Below are positions 1-10,955 of a stretch of 64,000 nucleotides of DNA, one piece after another (position 1 is the stretch's first letter; each line of letters starts with the position of its first letter). Source of the stretch: Agelaius tricolor. Lineage: Eukaryota > Chordata > Aves > Passeriformes > Icteridae. The translations under genes were made by a program, and so were the position numbers. Under the pieces are notes generated by a model. That model had not been told where the DNA came from. It worked only from the letters and a program-made list of their open reading frames with translations, and did no database searches. The stretch lies in NCBI GenBank assembly GCA_023055355.1, contig JALJCS010000056.1, forward strand, positions 1,922,001-1,986,000, given 5' to 3'.

Positions 1-592
1 AGTTTTCTTTCACTATTGACATCTCCCTCCCCCATCAGCCCTATCAGCCCTTTAGAGGTATAATGAGAACAGGAAAGGGGACTGTTTTTCTTGACATGCC
101 TGTTGACATTCATCGACATAGGTTATTTCTCCCTTAGAGCCGTGACTCTTGCCAGCATGAATGAGTGTGTTGCAGCATGAACTGGTAGTGGTGACTTGAG
201 TGCAAGACAGTAATGGGCATCTTAGGTAGGGAGCAGGCACACACACTGCCTCATTTATTCCAATTTTCAAGCAGTGATGGAATCCCAAACCTGTGTGGTG
301 GTTTAGCAATTGGATGGTTACCAGCAGATACTCATCTTGGCCTCCAGGAATACTTAATGGTGATTGCTAGCTGCTCAGCTGGGACACGGGATGAAGGCCC
401 TTCCCAAAGGACAGCATTATTGTAATTACTCCAAGGGACACTGTGAGGATATGAGCATTTATGTATAAATAACTGTTCTGCTTCTGTAAGTGGTTGAAGG
501 GGGGCTTTCCCCATATGTTCTCTTGGAATAAATGTGCCTTGCCTGTGTGTCTGCCCCAGCCTCTTAACTACTAACCTTTCCTTGCCTTGTAG
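1..592. other. Presumed PTCH1 intron 1, 3' part
   Basis: No gene or clear repeat was recognised here. The segment ends in a pyrimidine-rich tract and an AG at 591-592 that serve as the acceptor for exon 2. Short open frames on both strands look like chance. Confidence 0.5.
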
Positions 593-784
593 GGGAAAGC
601 TACTGGAAGAAAAGCACCACTGTGGCTGGGAGCAAAGTTTCAGAGACTGTTATTTAAACTGGGCTGTTACATTCAAAAAGCTGTGGAAAGGTTTTGGTTG
701 TTGGCCTTCTCATATTTGGGGCTTTTGCTGTAGGATTAAGGGCAGCAAGTCTCGAAACCAGTGTGGAGGAGCTGTGGGTGGAAG
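593..784 (+). pseudogene. PTCH1: PTCH1 exon 2 (192 bp, frameshifted)
   Basis: This exon encodes the N-terminal cytoplasmic stretch [11 protein letters not shown] and the first transmembrane helix of Patched ([17 protein letters not shown]), ending [10 protein letters not shown] before a GTAAGT donor. The human exon is 193 bp. One base is missing in the A-rich run at about 674-680, so the first half reads in one frame and the membrane helix in another. A frameshift this early would truncate the protein before its first membrane span. Confidence 0.93.
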
Positions 785-2369
785 GTAAGTTTGAGATCCC
801 CTTTTTTCTGATGTCATCTCTCCCCACATTGTCCCTTCTACCTCAGGAGCTGAACAAAAACAGCTTGAGTGTCAGACTTTAGGAATGTGTGTGTGTATAC
901 ATATGAATATAATAGGCTTTCTTTATGCTAAGGAGTGTCTGATGACAGGACTGGGCTGGTAGTCAGGGGAAGCCTACAGAGTGCATCACTCAGCTGCAGG
1001 ACAGTGGCAGGCCATGAGGAGAATGGTCTAGAGACATGGGTGCTTGTGTGGTCCTATTTTTTTGGACAGCTTTCAATTGTGGGGGAGAAATGTTTGTCTC
1101 AAGGTTAAAGTAATAAAGAAAAGGCTGCTGAAGTGAAGCCTGGCCTGGCTGGCCCAGAGGCTGTGGCTGGGCAGCCAGGTATGGGGTGGATGTGGGCACT
1201 GCCCTAGGCCAGAGAGGATGATGTCTTCCAAAACCAGCCAAGAGGTTCACCCATGTTGTCTTTGTGTTGGTAAGCACCAGTTTAGGAAGGCTGCTTTGGT
1301 AAAGGAGAAGAAATTGTATCAGGAGGCTGGGTGTTTGTGTGCTTCCTTTAGAAATAGCTCTACCCCAGCATGTGGGTCAGGGAATGTGAAGGGGTAGCTT
1401 TCCTTGAGGGCCTGGAGGCAGTCAGCATCACTACCCTCCTGCCCAGGGGCCTGCTCAGGGTTGCTCTAGTCTGAGGCATGACTCCAGGTTGTCACTTTTT
1501 CTATTAATGGGAGAAAATACTATTTATTTAGCATAAGATTGCCTCTTTAGCTGTGTTGATGTAAAACCAGACTGATATTGTTGACAGTGGTAGTGACTCC
1601 ATATCTATGTTCAAGAAGAATTTTGATTATAAGAGTTAATACAGAAAACTGCATAATTAATCACTGGCAAATGCCTCTGTGTGTGTGTTGAGAATCCCAC
1701 CCATAGGCAGAGATGTATGTTCAGAACCTGATCCTTGGATACTGTGTGTGGTATTCACATACCCTCTGAACAGAGAGAAGCTGTGAGAGAAACAGAGAAA
1801 AAACGATCAAAACAATTCTTATCTTATTTGCTGCTCCTGGTGTTTTGCACATGTGGAACGTGCTGGAAGATTTTTTACTTGAAGGAATTTAGTAATTGGA
1901 TTCTGGTGATGGCTGTTTATATTAATTTGCCTACTGAGTCAAAGCTGTGTCCTGGCTGTTGGGAGACAGTCATGAGTTGTTCAGGAGTTAGAAGTAAGTA
2001 TGATATGGTATAGTAGCTCTCTATAATATAGTTGTAATGTAATATAGTTTTAATAAAGTGAGTGTTCAGCATTCCAAAGCCTTGGAGTCAGATGCCAATC
2101 ATTCCCAGACGTTGGGGTCACCTGAAATTACTATAACTGTGCACCTTAGTTACTAATGCAAATAGTTGTGAACATTCTTTTTTCCCCAACATACTTTTCT
2201 TAAATCTTTGTGAGACTGTTGTGGCAGTTTCTTTTGTCAATTTTTGCTCTTACTTTTTGTCTCTGCTTTTTTATAAGTCCTTGGTGAATAATGTTTGATT
2301 GCAGTCCCATCTAGCACTTGTCTCTTAGGTTTATTATCTTGTATTATTTGGGTTCACTTACTCAGAAGC
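785..2369. other. PTCH1 intron 2, apparently host sequence
   Basis: This stretch starts with a good splice donor (GTAAGT). I saw no conserved exon or familiar repeat. Exons 3-5 of PTCH1 (190, 70 and 92 bp in human) should lie between here and 15308 but were not recognised anywhere. Confidence 0.4.
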
Positions 2370-4039
2370 TGTGCTGGTTTCAGCTGGGGTAGAGTTAATT
2401 TTCTTTTCAGTGGCTGGTGTAGGGCTGTGTTTTGGGTTTGTGCTGAACACAGGGTTGATAATACAGAGATGTTTTTGTTATTTCTGAGCAGGACTGTCAT
2501 GGTTTGACACTGGCCCAACACCAGGCACCCACGAGAGTTGCTCACTCACATCTTCCCCCCTCCCACACCCCCCATTACAGCTCAGCAGAAGAGGGGGAAA
2601 AATAATGAAGGCTTCTTCAGTGAGATAAGGATTGGGAGAATCATTTCAAGGGCAAAGCAGGATCAACTTAAGTTGCAAAGTGAATTTATTACTAACAGAA
2701 TCAGAGAAGGATAATGAGAAGTAAAATAAGCCCTTAAAACACTGTTCCCCCCTCCTCCCCAGCCCTTCCCCCCTTCCCACCGACAGCACAGGGAGACAGG
2801 GCATGGGGGTTTTGGTCAGTTCATCACCAAGATTTTCTTCTGCTGCTCTGGGAGAGGAGTCCTTCCCCTGTGAGGCTGTGGGGTCCCTACCACAGGAGAC
2901 AGCTCTCCATGAACTTCTCTGGTGTGGGTCCACTCTCATGAGCAGCAGCTCTACTGCACCTGCTGCAATGTGAACTCCCCTCACAGGCAGACAGTCCTCC
3001 CAAAACTTCTGTGATGTGGGTCTCTCTTTCCATGGGGTGCAGTCCTCCAAGGACAGGCTGCTCCAGCTTGGAAGCAGGGGCCCTCTCTCTCCACCAGGTC
3101 TTCCACTGCATCACAGCCTCCTCCAGGCATCCACCTGCTCTGGCATGGGCACCTCCCCCACGGGCTGCAGGTGGATCTCTGCATCCCCTGTGGACCCATG
3201 GGCTGCAGGGGGACAACCTGTTTCACCATGGTCTTCACCACGGCCTGCAGAGGAATCTCAGCTCTGGCACCTGGAGCACCTCCTCCACTGACCTTGGTGT
3301 TGCTATGTTGTTTTCCCTCACATGTTCTCACCTCCTCTTCTTCTCTGACTAGGAGAAAAACCTGTGACTTTGTTTTGATTTTCTTCTTAAATATATCATC
3401 ACAGAGGTGTTACCAACCTCTCTCATTGGCCCAGCCTTGGCCAGCAGCATGTCCATCTTCAGAGCCATCAGCCATTGGCTGTGCTGGACATGGTGGGAAG
3501 CTTCCAGCAGCTTCTCATGGGAGCCATCTTTGTGGCCCCCCTGCTACCAGAAACCAGGCTGTGCCAAACCAATACAAAGGTTCACACAGAACCAAGTCCT
3601 TTGCTGCTTTTCATACTACCACGCTGGGTAGGGGCCTGGGGGTGTGTGGGAGGTTGGGAGGAGACACAGCTGGGATAGGTGACCCAAACTGACCAAAGGG
3701 ATATTCCAGACCATATGGCATCCTGCTTAGTATATAAAGTGAGGAAAAGAAGGAGGAAGGGGGATGTTTGGAGTGATGACATTTGTCTTCCCAAGTCACT
3801 ATTACGTGTGATGGGGCCCTACTCTCCTGGATATGGCTGAACACCTGTCTGCCTGTGGGAAGGGCTGAATGAATTTCTTGTTTTGCTTTGCTTGTGCTTT
3901 TGCTTTCCCTGTTAAACTGTCTTTATCTCAACCCGTGAGTTTTGTAGCTTTTACCCTTCTGATTCTCTCCCTGATCCTGCTGGTGGAGAACTGAGCAGCT
4001 ACGTGGGGCTCAGTTGCTGGCTGGGGTTAAACCATGATG
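2370..4039 (+). mobile_element. Older avian ERVL-type LTR split by a second LTR
   Basis: The outer LTR begins TGTGCTGGTTTCAGCTGGGG at 2370, is interrupted at 2494/2577-type junctions by another element, and resumes at about 3577. Its right half carries a TATA-like box (TATATAAAG, near 3730), a U5-like segment reading TTAAACTGTCTTTATCTCAA, and a terminus GGTTAAACCATGATG. This layout matches a well-known bird LTR family associated with ERVL. The TG/CA ends are slightly decayed, suggesting an older insertion. Exact boundaries are approximate. Confidence 0.72.
2495..3576 (-). mobile_element. LTR inserted into the older LTR, minus orientation
   Basis: On the + strand this block begins TGTCATGGTTTGACACTGG and ends CAAACCAATACA. 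Read on the minus strand it starts TGTATTGGTTTGGC and ends in CATGACA, a standard TG...CA LTR. The host LTR sequence continues on both sides, so this is a nested insertion. It is about 1.08 kb and has no convincing coding content. Overlapping open frames at 2646-3331 and 3011-3692 lie inside it and are not genes. Confidence 0.7.
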
Positions 4040-4154
4040 TAAGGGTAGTCCCATCTTATGCCACTGCTTCTCCTGACAGCTTAATAAAAGAAAATGCTTG
4101 CTGACAATACCTATGCAACTGGCACAGCACCAAAAATGAAATTCTTAAGGAAAA

Positions 4155-4813
4155 AAAATCACAGAATTGTTGAGGGGAAAGGGATCTCTGCAGGTCATAT
4201 GTTCCAACCTCCCTGCTCAAGTAGGGCCATCTAGAGCCCATGATGTTGTCCAGATGACTTTTGAATATCTCCAAGAAGGGAGAGCCCACCAACACTCTGG
4301 GCAATCCGTTCCAGCTGTCACCCTCACAGTGAAAAAGGGTTTTCTTATGTTCAGATGGAACCTTCGGTGTTTCAATTTGTACCCATTGCCTCTGGTCCTA
4401 TCTCTGGGCACCACTAAAAAGAGCCTGTGTTCTTTGCACCCTCTCTTCAGGTATTTTTATACATTGATGGGATTCTTCCCTGAGCCTTCTCTGCTCTAGG
4501 CTGAACAGTCCCATCTTTCTCAGCTTTTCCTCATATGTGAGATGTTCCAGTCAGTCCCATCTTCATGGCCCTTTGCTGAACTCTCTCCAGTATGAGTCTC
4601 TTGTACTGGGGAGTTCAGAACTGGACACAGTATTCTATGTGTGGCCTCACCAGTGCTGAATAAAGGGGAAGGGTTACCTCCATTGATCTGTTGTTGGAAC
4701 TTGTTGCATACAACACAAGGCAGTTCATGATCTCCTTCAGAGCTCACTATAGAATCATAGAATATCCTGAGTTGGAAGGGACCCACCAGGATCATCGAGT
4801 CCACCTCCTGGCC
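4155..4813 (-). mobile_element. CR1 LINE 3'-end fragments, minus orientation
   Basis: The text AATCACAGAATTGTTGAGGG followed by GGGATCTCTGCAGGTCAT and CAACCTCCCTGC is the reverse complement of a chicken-repeat-1 (CR1) 3' end. A second CR1 3' end starts at about 4750 with ATAGAATCATAGAAT, so two fragments are adjacent. The second is broken at 4813 by a solo LTR and continues at 5203. No coding region survives. Confidence 0.85.
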
Positions 4814-5202
4814 TGTCACAGACATCTTTTCATTAAAATCCTTCTTTAGGATTTTCCTTCTGAGAAGCTGAGAGGCCTCAGGAACAAAATGTAAACAATG
4901 GTTATCTGCTGCTGTGGAATGCAACAGGTGGATCCGTGATTGGTCTCGTGTGGATGTTTGGAATTAATGACCAGTCACGGCAAAGCTGGCTCTCTCTCTC
5001 TCTCTGTCCGAGCCACAGACCTTTGTTTTCATTCATTCTATTCTTAGCTTAGCTAGCCTTCTGAGATGAAACTTTTCCTTCTATTCTTTTTAGTATAGTT
5101 TTAATGTAATATATATAATAAAATAATAAATCAAGCCTTCTGAACATGGAGTCAACATTCTCGTCTCTTCCCTCACCTGAAAACCCCTGTGAACACCGTC
5201 AC
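4814..5202 (+). mobile_element. Solo LTR, 389 bp, with CTGGCC target duplication
   Basis: The block runs from TGTCACAGACATC to ACCGTCACA. It is flanked on both sides by the six bases CTGGCC (4808-4813 and 5203-5208), and CR1 sequence continues seamlessly outside. A polyadenylation-rich run of AATAAA motifs lies near 5115-5130, which sets the + orientation. A 6-bp duplication fits class II (ERVK-like) integration. No internal retroviral sequence is present, so recombination between two LTRs probably removed it. Confidence 0.88.
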
Positions 5203-5350
5203 ACTGGCCTTGCATAGAACAGCTCCAAAAATCCCACCCTGGGCCTGAGTGTTGTCCAAACACTTGAACTCTGTCAGGCTTGGTGCTGTGACCACTTCTC
5301 TGGGGAGCCTGTTCCAGTGCCCAACCACCCTCTGTGTGAACCTTTTCCTT
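5203..5350 (-). mobile_element. CR1 continuation between the solo LTR and ERV-1
   Basis: This continues the CR1 copy interrupted at 4813 (GGGGAGCCTGTTCCAGTGCC, then CACCCTCTGTGTGAACC). It is interrupted again at 5350 by the ERV-1 provirus and resumes at 12799. Confidence 0.85.
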
Positions 5351-5639
5351 TGGAGAGCTAGGGATCTCCGTGCGGAAGATCTCGGGCTGTACGGGTAGAT
5401 AAGAAGCTCCCCCTCACCCTGCAGTCTGACCGTTGCTCCGTACCCAGCCACACCCGGCCGGACATGAGCAGAGGGAAATGACACAGACTGCCCAAACCAT
5501 AAATACCCCTGAGACCCCTCAATAAACGCCATTTTGCTGTCCACCACATTGGTGTATGTAGCATTGGACCGAGTGACCCTGGGCCTTGGGTCACCGTGCC
5601 GGACCTCCCGAACCAGGTCGCTAGGCCATAACGGCAACA
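5351..5639 (+). repeat. ERV-1 5' LTR
   Basis: The LTR begins TGGAGAGCTAGG and ends GGCAACA. It contains AATAAA at 5521-5526 and a CGCCATTTTG motif at 5527-5536, which is the complement of a YY1-like CAAAATGGCG site. It has the same length as the 3' copy, with about four substitutions. The first base is uncertain because the 3' copy is preceded by an extra TG. Confidence 0.93.
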
Positions 5640-5641
5640 TC

Positions 5642-5659
5642 TGGTGCCGAAACCCGGGA
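5642..5659 (+). promoter_or_regulatory. ERV-1 primer-binding site, tRNA-Phe type
   Basis: TGGTGCCGAAACCCGGGA lies two bases after the 5' LTR. It is the complement of the 3' end of vertebrate tRNA-Phe over all 18 bases, as I know that tRNA. Alpharetroviruses use tRNA-Trp and many betaretroviruses use tRNA-Lys, so this primer marks a distinct lineage. Confidence 0.85.
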
Positions 5660-5761
5660 AATTGCAGCGCCCAGAGTTCGGGATTTCGCCTGGACAGGGG
5701 ACCGGCGGCTGCACAGCAGGCCTAGTGCAGCGGGGGGGACGCCCCCGGACCAGCGTGGACC

Positions 5762-7915
5762 ATGGAAGCCATAGCGAAGGTCGTAACTCAGATGCATGCT
5801 CAATGGGGGATTGATTGTAAGCTAAAAGATTTATGTCTTGCTATACCGAGACTTATTAAGCTGGGGGCGATAGACAGCCTGGTGGATATTCTCCATCCGG
5901 AGATGTGGGATACTTGTACGAAGGTTTTAGCTGAGGAGACTATTTCCTCAGGCTCAGGGAAAGCTCTAAAGTCATGGGGCAGAGTCGTGCAGGCTCTGCA
6001 GAAAGCTAGAGAAGAGCAGGAGACCTGGAAAGCCGCGCAGGCTTGGCTATTAGCCACGCCGCAGTTGGGGGTGAGCGCGGCAACGCAGACCGCAGAGGGC
6101 TTCGATCAAATCGGCACCGCGGAACCGCGAGCGCCGGATTCCCCTGAGCAGATCGCCTTACCATCAGAGGGGGGGGAACACGCGCGGGCGTTTTGGCGGG
6201 GGTTAATGGAAGAAGCGCTGGAGGCGGCGAAATTGCCGGACCCCAAAGGGGTGGATAAAAGCGCACCCCCTCCATATCCATTTGAAAATGGCGCCGAACC
6301 GCGTGTTCAGGGCGGAAAGGAAAACACGGGGGGCGGAAATGCAGTCAGCCTGCTTAACAACGCATGCGCTGGCGAGCGGGGGGATGGGGTGGCCCCCGCG
6401 GAGGAGCGTAAGGCCAATCAGAGCGCTCAGTTCACTTTAGGTCCTTATAGGGCAAGGACCTCCCCCAGCAGGAGGCAGGGGGACCCCAGGGGGAGGGAAC
6501 GGCCCGACCCCCGCAAGAAGGGGCGGGGTCGGAGCCCGAGAAAAAGGCAGAGCAGCCCGGAAATGTCCGGGCAGTCGACTTCCGACTCGGACTCGAGCTC
6601 CGAGCTCGAGAGGGGATCAGGGAGTTCCGACTCGGATTCGGGTTTTAACAGAAGGAGAGCAGCGGCATACAAGGTCACTAGCCACAGCGCTCCTGCATGG
6701 GTGAAGGAGATATCGGAGAAAGATCGAACTCCGCTTACAGACTGGCGGAAAATAAAAATAGCGTGTGCTGAATGGACTCCGTCGGCAAAACTGGTGTTCC
6801 CGGTTCGGGTGGGGGGAGCCGGCGGGAATCAAAGGACCTATTCCCCGGTAAACCCGAAAGACGTGCAGGCAATTATTAAAGCAATTGCAGATAGGGGAAT
6901 TAATTCTGCCATGGTTTCCACACTCATTGACAGCGTTTTTGGAGGAGATGACATGTTACCTTTTGATATTAAGCAGACTTGCAGAATGATTTTTGATGGG
7001 GCAGGGATGATCGTTTTTAAGCAGGAATGGGAGGATAACTGTATTAAGCAGCTGGCCCTGGTAACAGGGGCAGATCATCCACTGCACGGCTCCAGCATAC
7101 AGAGGCTAATGGGCACAGACCCTACAATGATCACCCCTCAGGCACAGGCTGAGGGCTTGCGGGCACATGAGGTTATGACAACAACCCGTGCTGCCCGAGA
7201 AGCCATCCGTGTTGCTTCCAAAGTAATAGCCAAACCGTCGCCTTGGTCCACAATAAAGCAGAGTGAGAGTGAAAGCTTCACTCAGTTTGTGGATCGTTTA
7301 CAGGCTGCCTTGGACTCCTCAACATTACCCTCAGAGGCAAAGGGTCCTGTGCTGGCAGAGTGCCTACGCCAGCAATGCAACTCAGCCACCAAGGACATTT
7401 TAAGATCACTGCCGCAAGGGTCTAATCTAGCTGCCATGATCAGACACGTTGCAAAGGAAGAACACCTAGCTCCCATTCAAGCAGCAGTTCACACTGCAAT
7501 AACGAGTGTCATGGCATGCTTTAAGTGTGGCCAGGCTGGGCACGTGGCAACAAACTGCCCCCAATCAGGGCGCCCACCAGCAGCTGCTCCACCATGCCAG
7601 GGGAGACCTAGGGGACCATGCTGGGCATGTGGAAAGAAAGGGCATTTAGCTAAGGAATGCAGATCCAGGCATCAGGGAAACGGGAGAGGGAGGGGGCAGC
7701 CGGGCCGTATCCAGCCTCCTCCCACCTGGAACATGCAGCGGCCCAGCTACAGCAACCCCCAATGGGGCACACGGCTTTCATGCTCACCACCACCACCCTC
7801 TCAGGGAATGACCAACTTTGTCGCCCAGCCAATGGCTCAATCGAACCCATCTGCACCTCAGGAATACCAAGAACCGCTCCCTGGGGCCGAGGCCCCTGGG
7901 TGGCTTTGGCCATGA
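5762..7915 (+). CDS. gag: ERV-1 Gag polyprotein, intact 717 aa
   Basis: The open frame starts at an ATG in good context (ACCATGG) and has no internal stop. The N-terminal ~100 residues resemble a matrix domain (KSWGRVVQALQKAREEQ). A proline- and charge-rich middle contains a PPPY late-domain motif near residue 170. The capsid region shows the major homology region (SESFTQFVDRL, about residue 505). Two CX2CX4HX4C zinc knuckles follow, CFKCGQAGHVATNC (7517-7558) and CWACGKKGHLAKEC (7619-7660), which would bind RNA in packaging. A GGGAAAC slip site inside the 3' end leads into pro. The frame appears complete, so particles could in principle form if it were transcribed. Confidence 0.93.
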   Translation: MEAIAKVVTQMHAQWGIDCKLKDLCLAIPRLIKLGAIDSLVDILHPEMWDTCTKVLAEETISSGSGKALKSWGRVVQALQKAREEQETWKAAQAWLLATPQLGVSAATQTAEGFDQIGTAEPRAPDSPEQIALPSEGGEHARAFWRGLMEEALEAAKLPDPKGVDKSAPPPYPFENGAEPRVQGGKENTGGGNAVSLLNNACAGERGDGVAPAEERKANQSAQFTLGPYRARTSPSRRQGDPRGRERPDPRKKGRGRSPRKRQSSPEMSGQSTSDSDSSSELERGSGSSDSDSGFNRRRAAAYKVTSHSAPAWVKEISEKDRTPLTDWRKIKIACAEWTPSAKLVFPVRVGGAGGNQRTYSPVNPKDVQAIIKAIADRGINSAMVSTLIDSVFGGDDMLPFDIKQTCRMIFDGAGMIVFKQEWEDNCIKQLALVTGADHPLHGSSIQRLMGTDPTMITPQAQAEGLRAHEVMTTTRAAREAIRVASKVIAKPSPWSTIKQSESESFTQFVDRLQAALDSSTLPSEAKGPVLAECLRQQCNSATKDILRSLPQGSNLAAMIRHVAKEEHLAPIQAAVHTAITSVMACFKCGQAGHVATNCPQSGRPPAAAPPCQGRPRGPCWACGKKGHLAKECRSRHQGNGRGRGQPGRIQPPPTWNMQRPSYSNPQWGTRLSCSPPPPSQGMTNFVAQPMAQSNPSAPQEYQEPLPGAEAPGWLWP
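7675..7681 (+). promoter_or_regulatory. Gag-pro -1 ribosomal slip site (GGGAAAC)
   Basis: GGGAAAC is in the exact phase for simultaneous slippage (G GGA AAC in the gag frame). It falls just after the second zinc knuckle and inside the gag/pro overlap. The same heptamer class is used at gag-pro in type D betaretroviruses. Any downstream pseudoknot was not evaluated. Confidence 0.8.
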
Positions 7916-8304
7916 AAGCATGGGAACGGGACCCATGGGTGGCCTTCGCCGCGAAGGTGGGGAAACACCCACTGATCGTGTGGGCAGTGTGTCGTCTCCA
8001 CAACAGCTCCGACGACTTGGCCATCTGCCTTCCCTTTTGGGTGGACACAGGGTCAGATGTCACCGTCATCCCAGACATACATTGGCCTCGACCATGGAAG
8101 CTAGAAGTAGCCTCCATGGTGGGCGGAGTTGGAGGGCTGTCCCAAGCCCACAAGAGCACCCAACCAGTGGCAATAACCCTCTGCACCGAGAGAGGACCAG
8201 GAAGAACTATCACCCTCACTGTATATGTGATGTCGGACTGCCCACCCTTGCTAGGGAGGGATGCCCAAGCCCTGCTGGATGTTAGGGTGACAAATTTATT
8301 CTAA
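7675..8304 (+). CDS. pro: ERV-1 protease (pro), -1 relative to gag
   Basis: This frame overlaps the 3' end of gag and is open to a TAA at 8302-8304. It contains the aspartic protease signature WVDTGSDVTVIP (active-site triplet near 8044-8052) and, towards the end, LLGRDAQALLDVRV, matching the usual GRD-containing C-terminus of retroviral proteases. The protein would be made only by frameshifting at 7675-7681. The glycine- and proline-rich N-terminal part has no recognised dUTPase domain. The frame seems intact. Confidence 0.87.
   Translation, partial: GKREREGAAGPYPASSHLEHAAAQLQQPPMGHTAFMLTTTTLSGNDQLCRPANGSIEPICTSGIPRTAPWGRGPWVALAMKAWERDPWVAFAAKVGKHPLIVWAVCRLHNSSDDLAICLPFWVDTGSDVTVIPDIHWPRPWKLEVASMVGGVGGLSQAHKSTQPVAITLCTERGPGRTITLTVYVMSDCPPLLGRDAQALLDVRVTNLF
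8292..8298 (+). promoter_or_regulatory. Pro-pol -1 ribosomal slip site (AAATTTA)
   Basis: AAATTTA is in slip phase for the pro frame (A AAT TTA), only two codons before the pro stop. A shift here enters the pol frame directly. This is the second in-phase heptamer of the provirus. Confidence 0.8.
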
Positions 8305-10955
8305 GGGCCACTGTCGCGTACCCGCCATTGCCCATCAAGCTGACTTGGAAATCAGCCGACCCAGTGTGGGTCGAACAGTGGCCCTTGTCAACGCCTCGAA
8401 TGACTGCCCTCATTGAGTTAGTTAGCCGTGAATTACACAAGAATCATATAGAACCCTCCACGAGTCCATGGAACACTCCTATCTTCGTAATACCTAAGCG
8501 GTCTGGTGAAGGCTTTCGACTCCTGCACGACTTGTGAGAAGTGAACAAGAGAATCCAGCCTATGGGCCCTGTGCAAACTTCGCTGCCCATGAACTCTGTG
8601 ATACCAAAAGGACAACCCTGTGCAGTGCTCGACATCAAAGACTGCTTCTTTTCTATTCCCCTGCACGAAGACGACGAGGAGCGTTTCGCCTTCTCCATCG
8701 TCTTCCCAAACAGCCAGCGGCCCAACCTACGCTTCCAATGGAGGATGCTTCCACAAGGAATGCTCAACTCCCCGACTATCTGCCAGATCACCGTGGACCG
8801 AGCGCTAGCACCAGTCCGGCAGAGCAATCTGACTGTAACCATCGTGCAGTACATGGACGACATCCTGATCGCCGCACCATCCACGAGACAAGTGGACCAG
8901 CTGGTGTCTACCATCTCCGAGACCTTAAGGACAAATGGCTTTGAGGTAGCGAGTGCAAAAATAAAAAAGGGACCGTGCGTGACCTTCCTAGGAGTGGGAA
9001 TCACAAGCTCCTACATAACTCCTCCCCAGATGAAAATCCACCGAGACATCAAGACGCTCCACGACCTGCAACAGCTGGTAGGGTCCTTACAGTGGCTCCG
9101 CAACATCGTCCTGATTCCTCCCGAGGTCATGGACCCTTTGAATGACCTCTTGAAAGGGAAGAACCCATGGGAGCAAAAAACCGTGACACCGGAAGCGGTA
9201 AGCTCGCTCAACTTCATCGAACGTCAGATGTCAGAGAGCATGCTCACCAGATGGGACTCAAGTGCTCCAGTCGATCTGTATGTCCACTTCACAAAAAAGG
9301 GGGGAGTGGGAGCCTTAGCCCAAGGACCCCCCGACAAGGCCCAACCAATACTATGGGTGGTCTTGGGGAAACCGTCACGTGCCTTTTCCCCGGGAGTCGA
9401 GTGCCTCTGCAGCCTCATCATGAAAGGCAGGAAACTCGCCCTAAGACATCTGGGCATGGAACCTTCCAGGATAAGCTTGCCTCTCCGCAAACAGCTCTCT
9501 GCGCAGTCAACAACAATATCGGAATATCTAGCCATGGCCCTTACAGGCTTTGGAAGAGAGATTCGCTACGCGGAAAAACCCCCTTGGATTTGGCTGCTCA
9601 TGGTCATCGATATCGACCTCCCACCAAAAGTACTTGACCGACCGCGGGCGGGACCAACCATCTTCACGGACGCATCATCGCAGACCTCCACCGCGGCGGC
9701 AGTATGGCAGTCAGGAGAACAGTGGCAATGTGTCAAGGCAACCGACCCCACGCTTTCGGTCCAACAGCTTGAAGCAGCAGCTGTAGTGCTAGCGTGCGGA
9801 CTGTTCCCTGAAGAACACCTTAACATTGTGACTGATTCCATATTTGTGGCCAAGCTCTGCCTAGCCATGTCCAGACCAGGTGTGTCAGTGTCCACAGTGG
9901 CAACGATGCTGGAGGAAGCACTCTATTCACGGAAAGGCACCATATCAGTCATCCACGTCAACAGCCACGACCCGGTCAAAGGATTCTACCAAATAGGCAA
10001 CGACAAGGCTGACGCCACCGCAAAGGGCGTATGGACACTGAAAGAAGCTCGTCAGTTGCACGAATCCCTTCACATTGGAGCTAAAGCGCTTGCGAAAAGG
10101 TGCGGGATTTCTACCGTGGACGCAAAGCACGTCGTCGCTACGTGCCCCCACTGCCAGAAGTCGCCACTGTGGTCGAGTGGCGTCAACCCCAGAGGCCTCA
10201 AAGCCTCAGAAATATGGCAAACAGACTTTACACAATGCCAGCTGTTGAAACCCCGAGTGTGGCTCGCGGTTACCGTAGATACGTACAGCGGCATGATTGT
10301 GGCCACACAGCATCTCAAGACCGATTCCAAAGCGACCATCCAACATTGGCTAACAGCCACGGCATGGCTTGGAGTTCCAAAACAGATCAAAACAGATAAC
10401 GGCCCAAACTTCATCTCAAAGGTAGTCCAAGCATTCGCCTCGAAATGGAACATCACCTTGGTGCATGGCATCCCATACAACAGCACCGGGCAAACCATCG
10501 TCGAAAGAGCAAACCAGACTCTGAAAACTAAGCTGGAAGTGCTAGCAAAGGCAGAAGGCTTCACCAATGCCATTCCCCCGGGTGACCAGGCGTGCATGCT
10601 GGCAACTGCGCTGCTAGCGTTAAATCAATTCCCTAGGGGGGAGGAAACAAACAGTCCTGCTCAGAGACACTGGGCCACTCGGGCGCTAGAGGAAGGCCCA
10701 CGGGTGGTGATCAAAAATGAACTAGGGGAGTGGGAACAAGGTTGGAGATTAGTGCTCACGGGGCGGGGATATGCGGCCGTTAAAAAAGACGGGGACATTA
10801 AATGGTGTCCACTCAAATCTATCAAACCAGACCTTCAAAGGGAAACTCATGAGAATTGTGAGACTTTGTTTGCAGGACTGGATCATTGGACATCCCCCGA
10901 AACTCAAATGCCCCACTACTGGGAAAGAGAGAGAGGCCAACCCGACATCACCTGA
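8299..10955 (+). pseudogene. pol: ERV-1 polymerase (RT-RNase H-integrase) with one stop
   Basis: One frame covers reverse transcriptase, RNase H and integrase. RT shows LTWKSADPVWVEQWPL at its start and the catalytic YMDD (8850-8861). RNase H shows FTDAS, an LEAAAVVLA helix and VTDS. Integrase shows an N-terminal HHCC-type finger (CPHC near 10143), then WQTDFTQ, KTDNGPNF and VERANQTLK, carrying the D, D and E catalytic residues. The frame is broken once by TGA at 8535-8537, where an arginine codon (CGA to TGA, CpG decay) is likely. Otherwise it is open for about 2.4 kb to 10955 and overlaps the start of env. Confidence 0.93.

Noticed and set aside
2646..3692. Several 100-170 codon frames on both strands
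   Set aside because: They overlap one another within a nested LTR, a sign of GC-biased chance frames.
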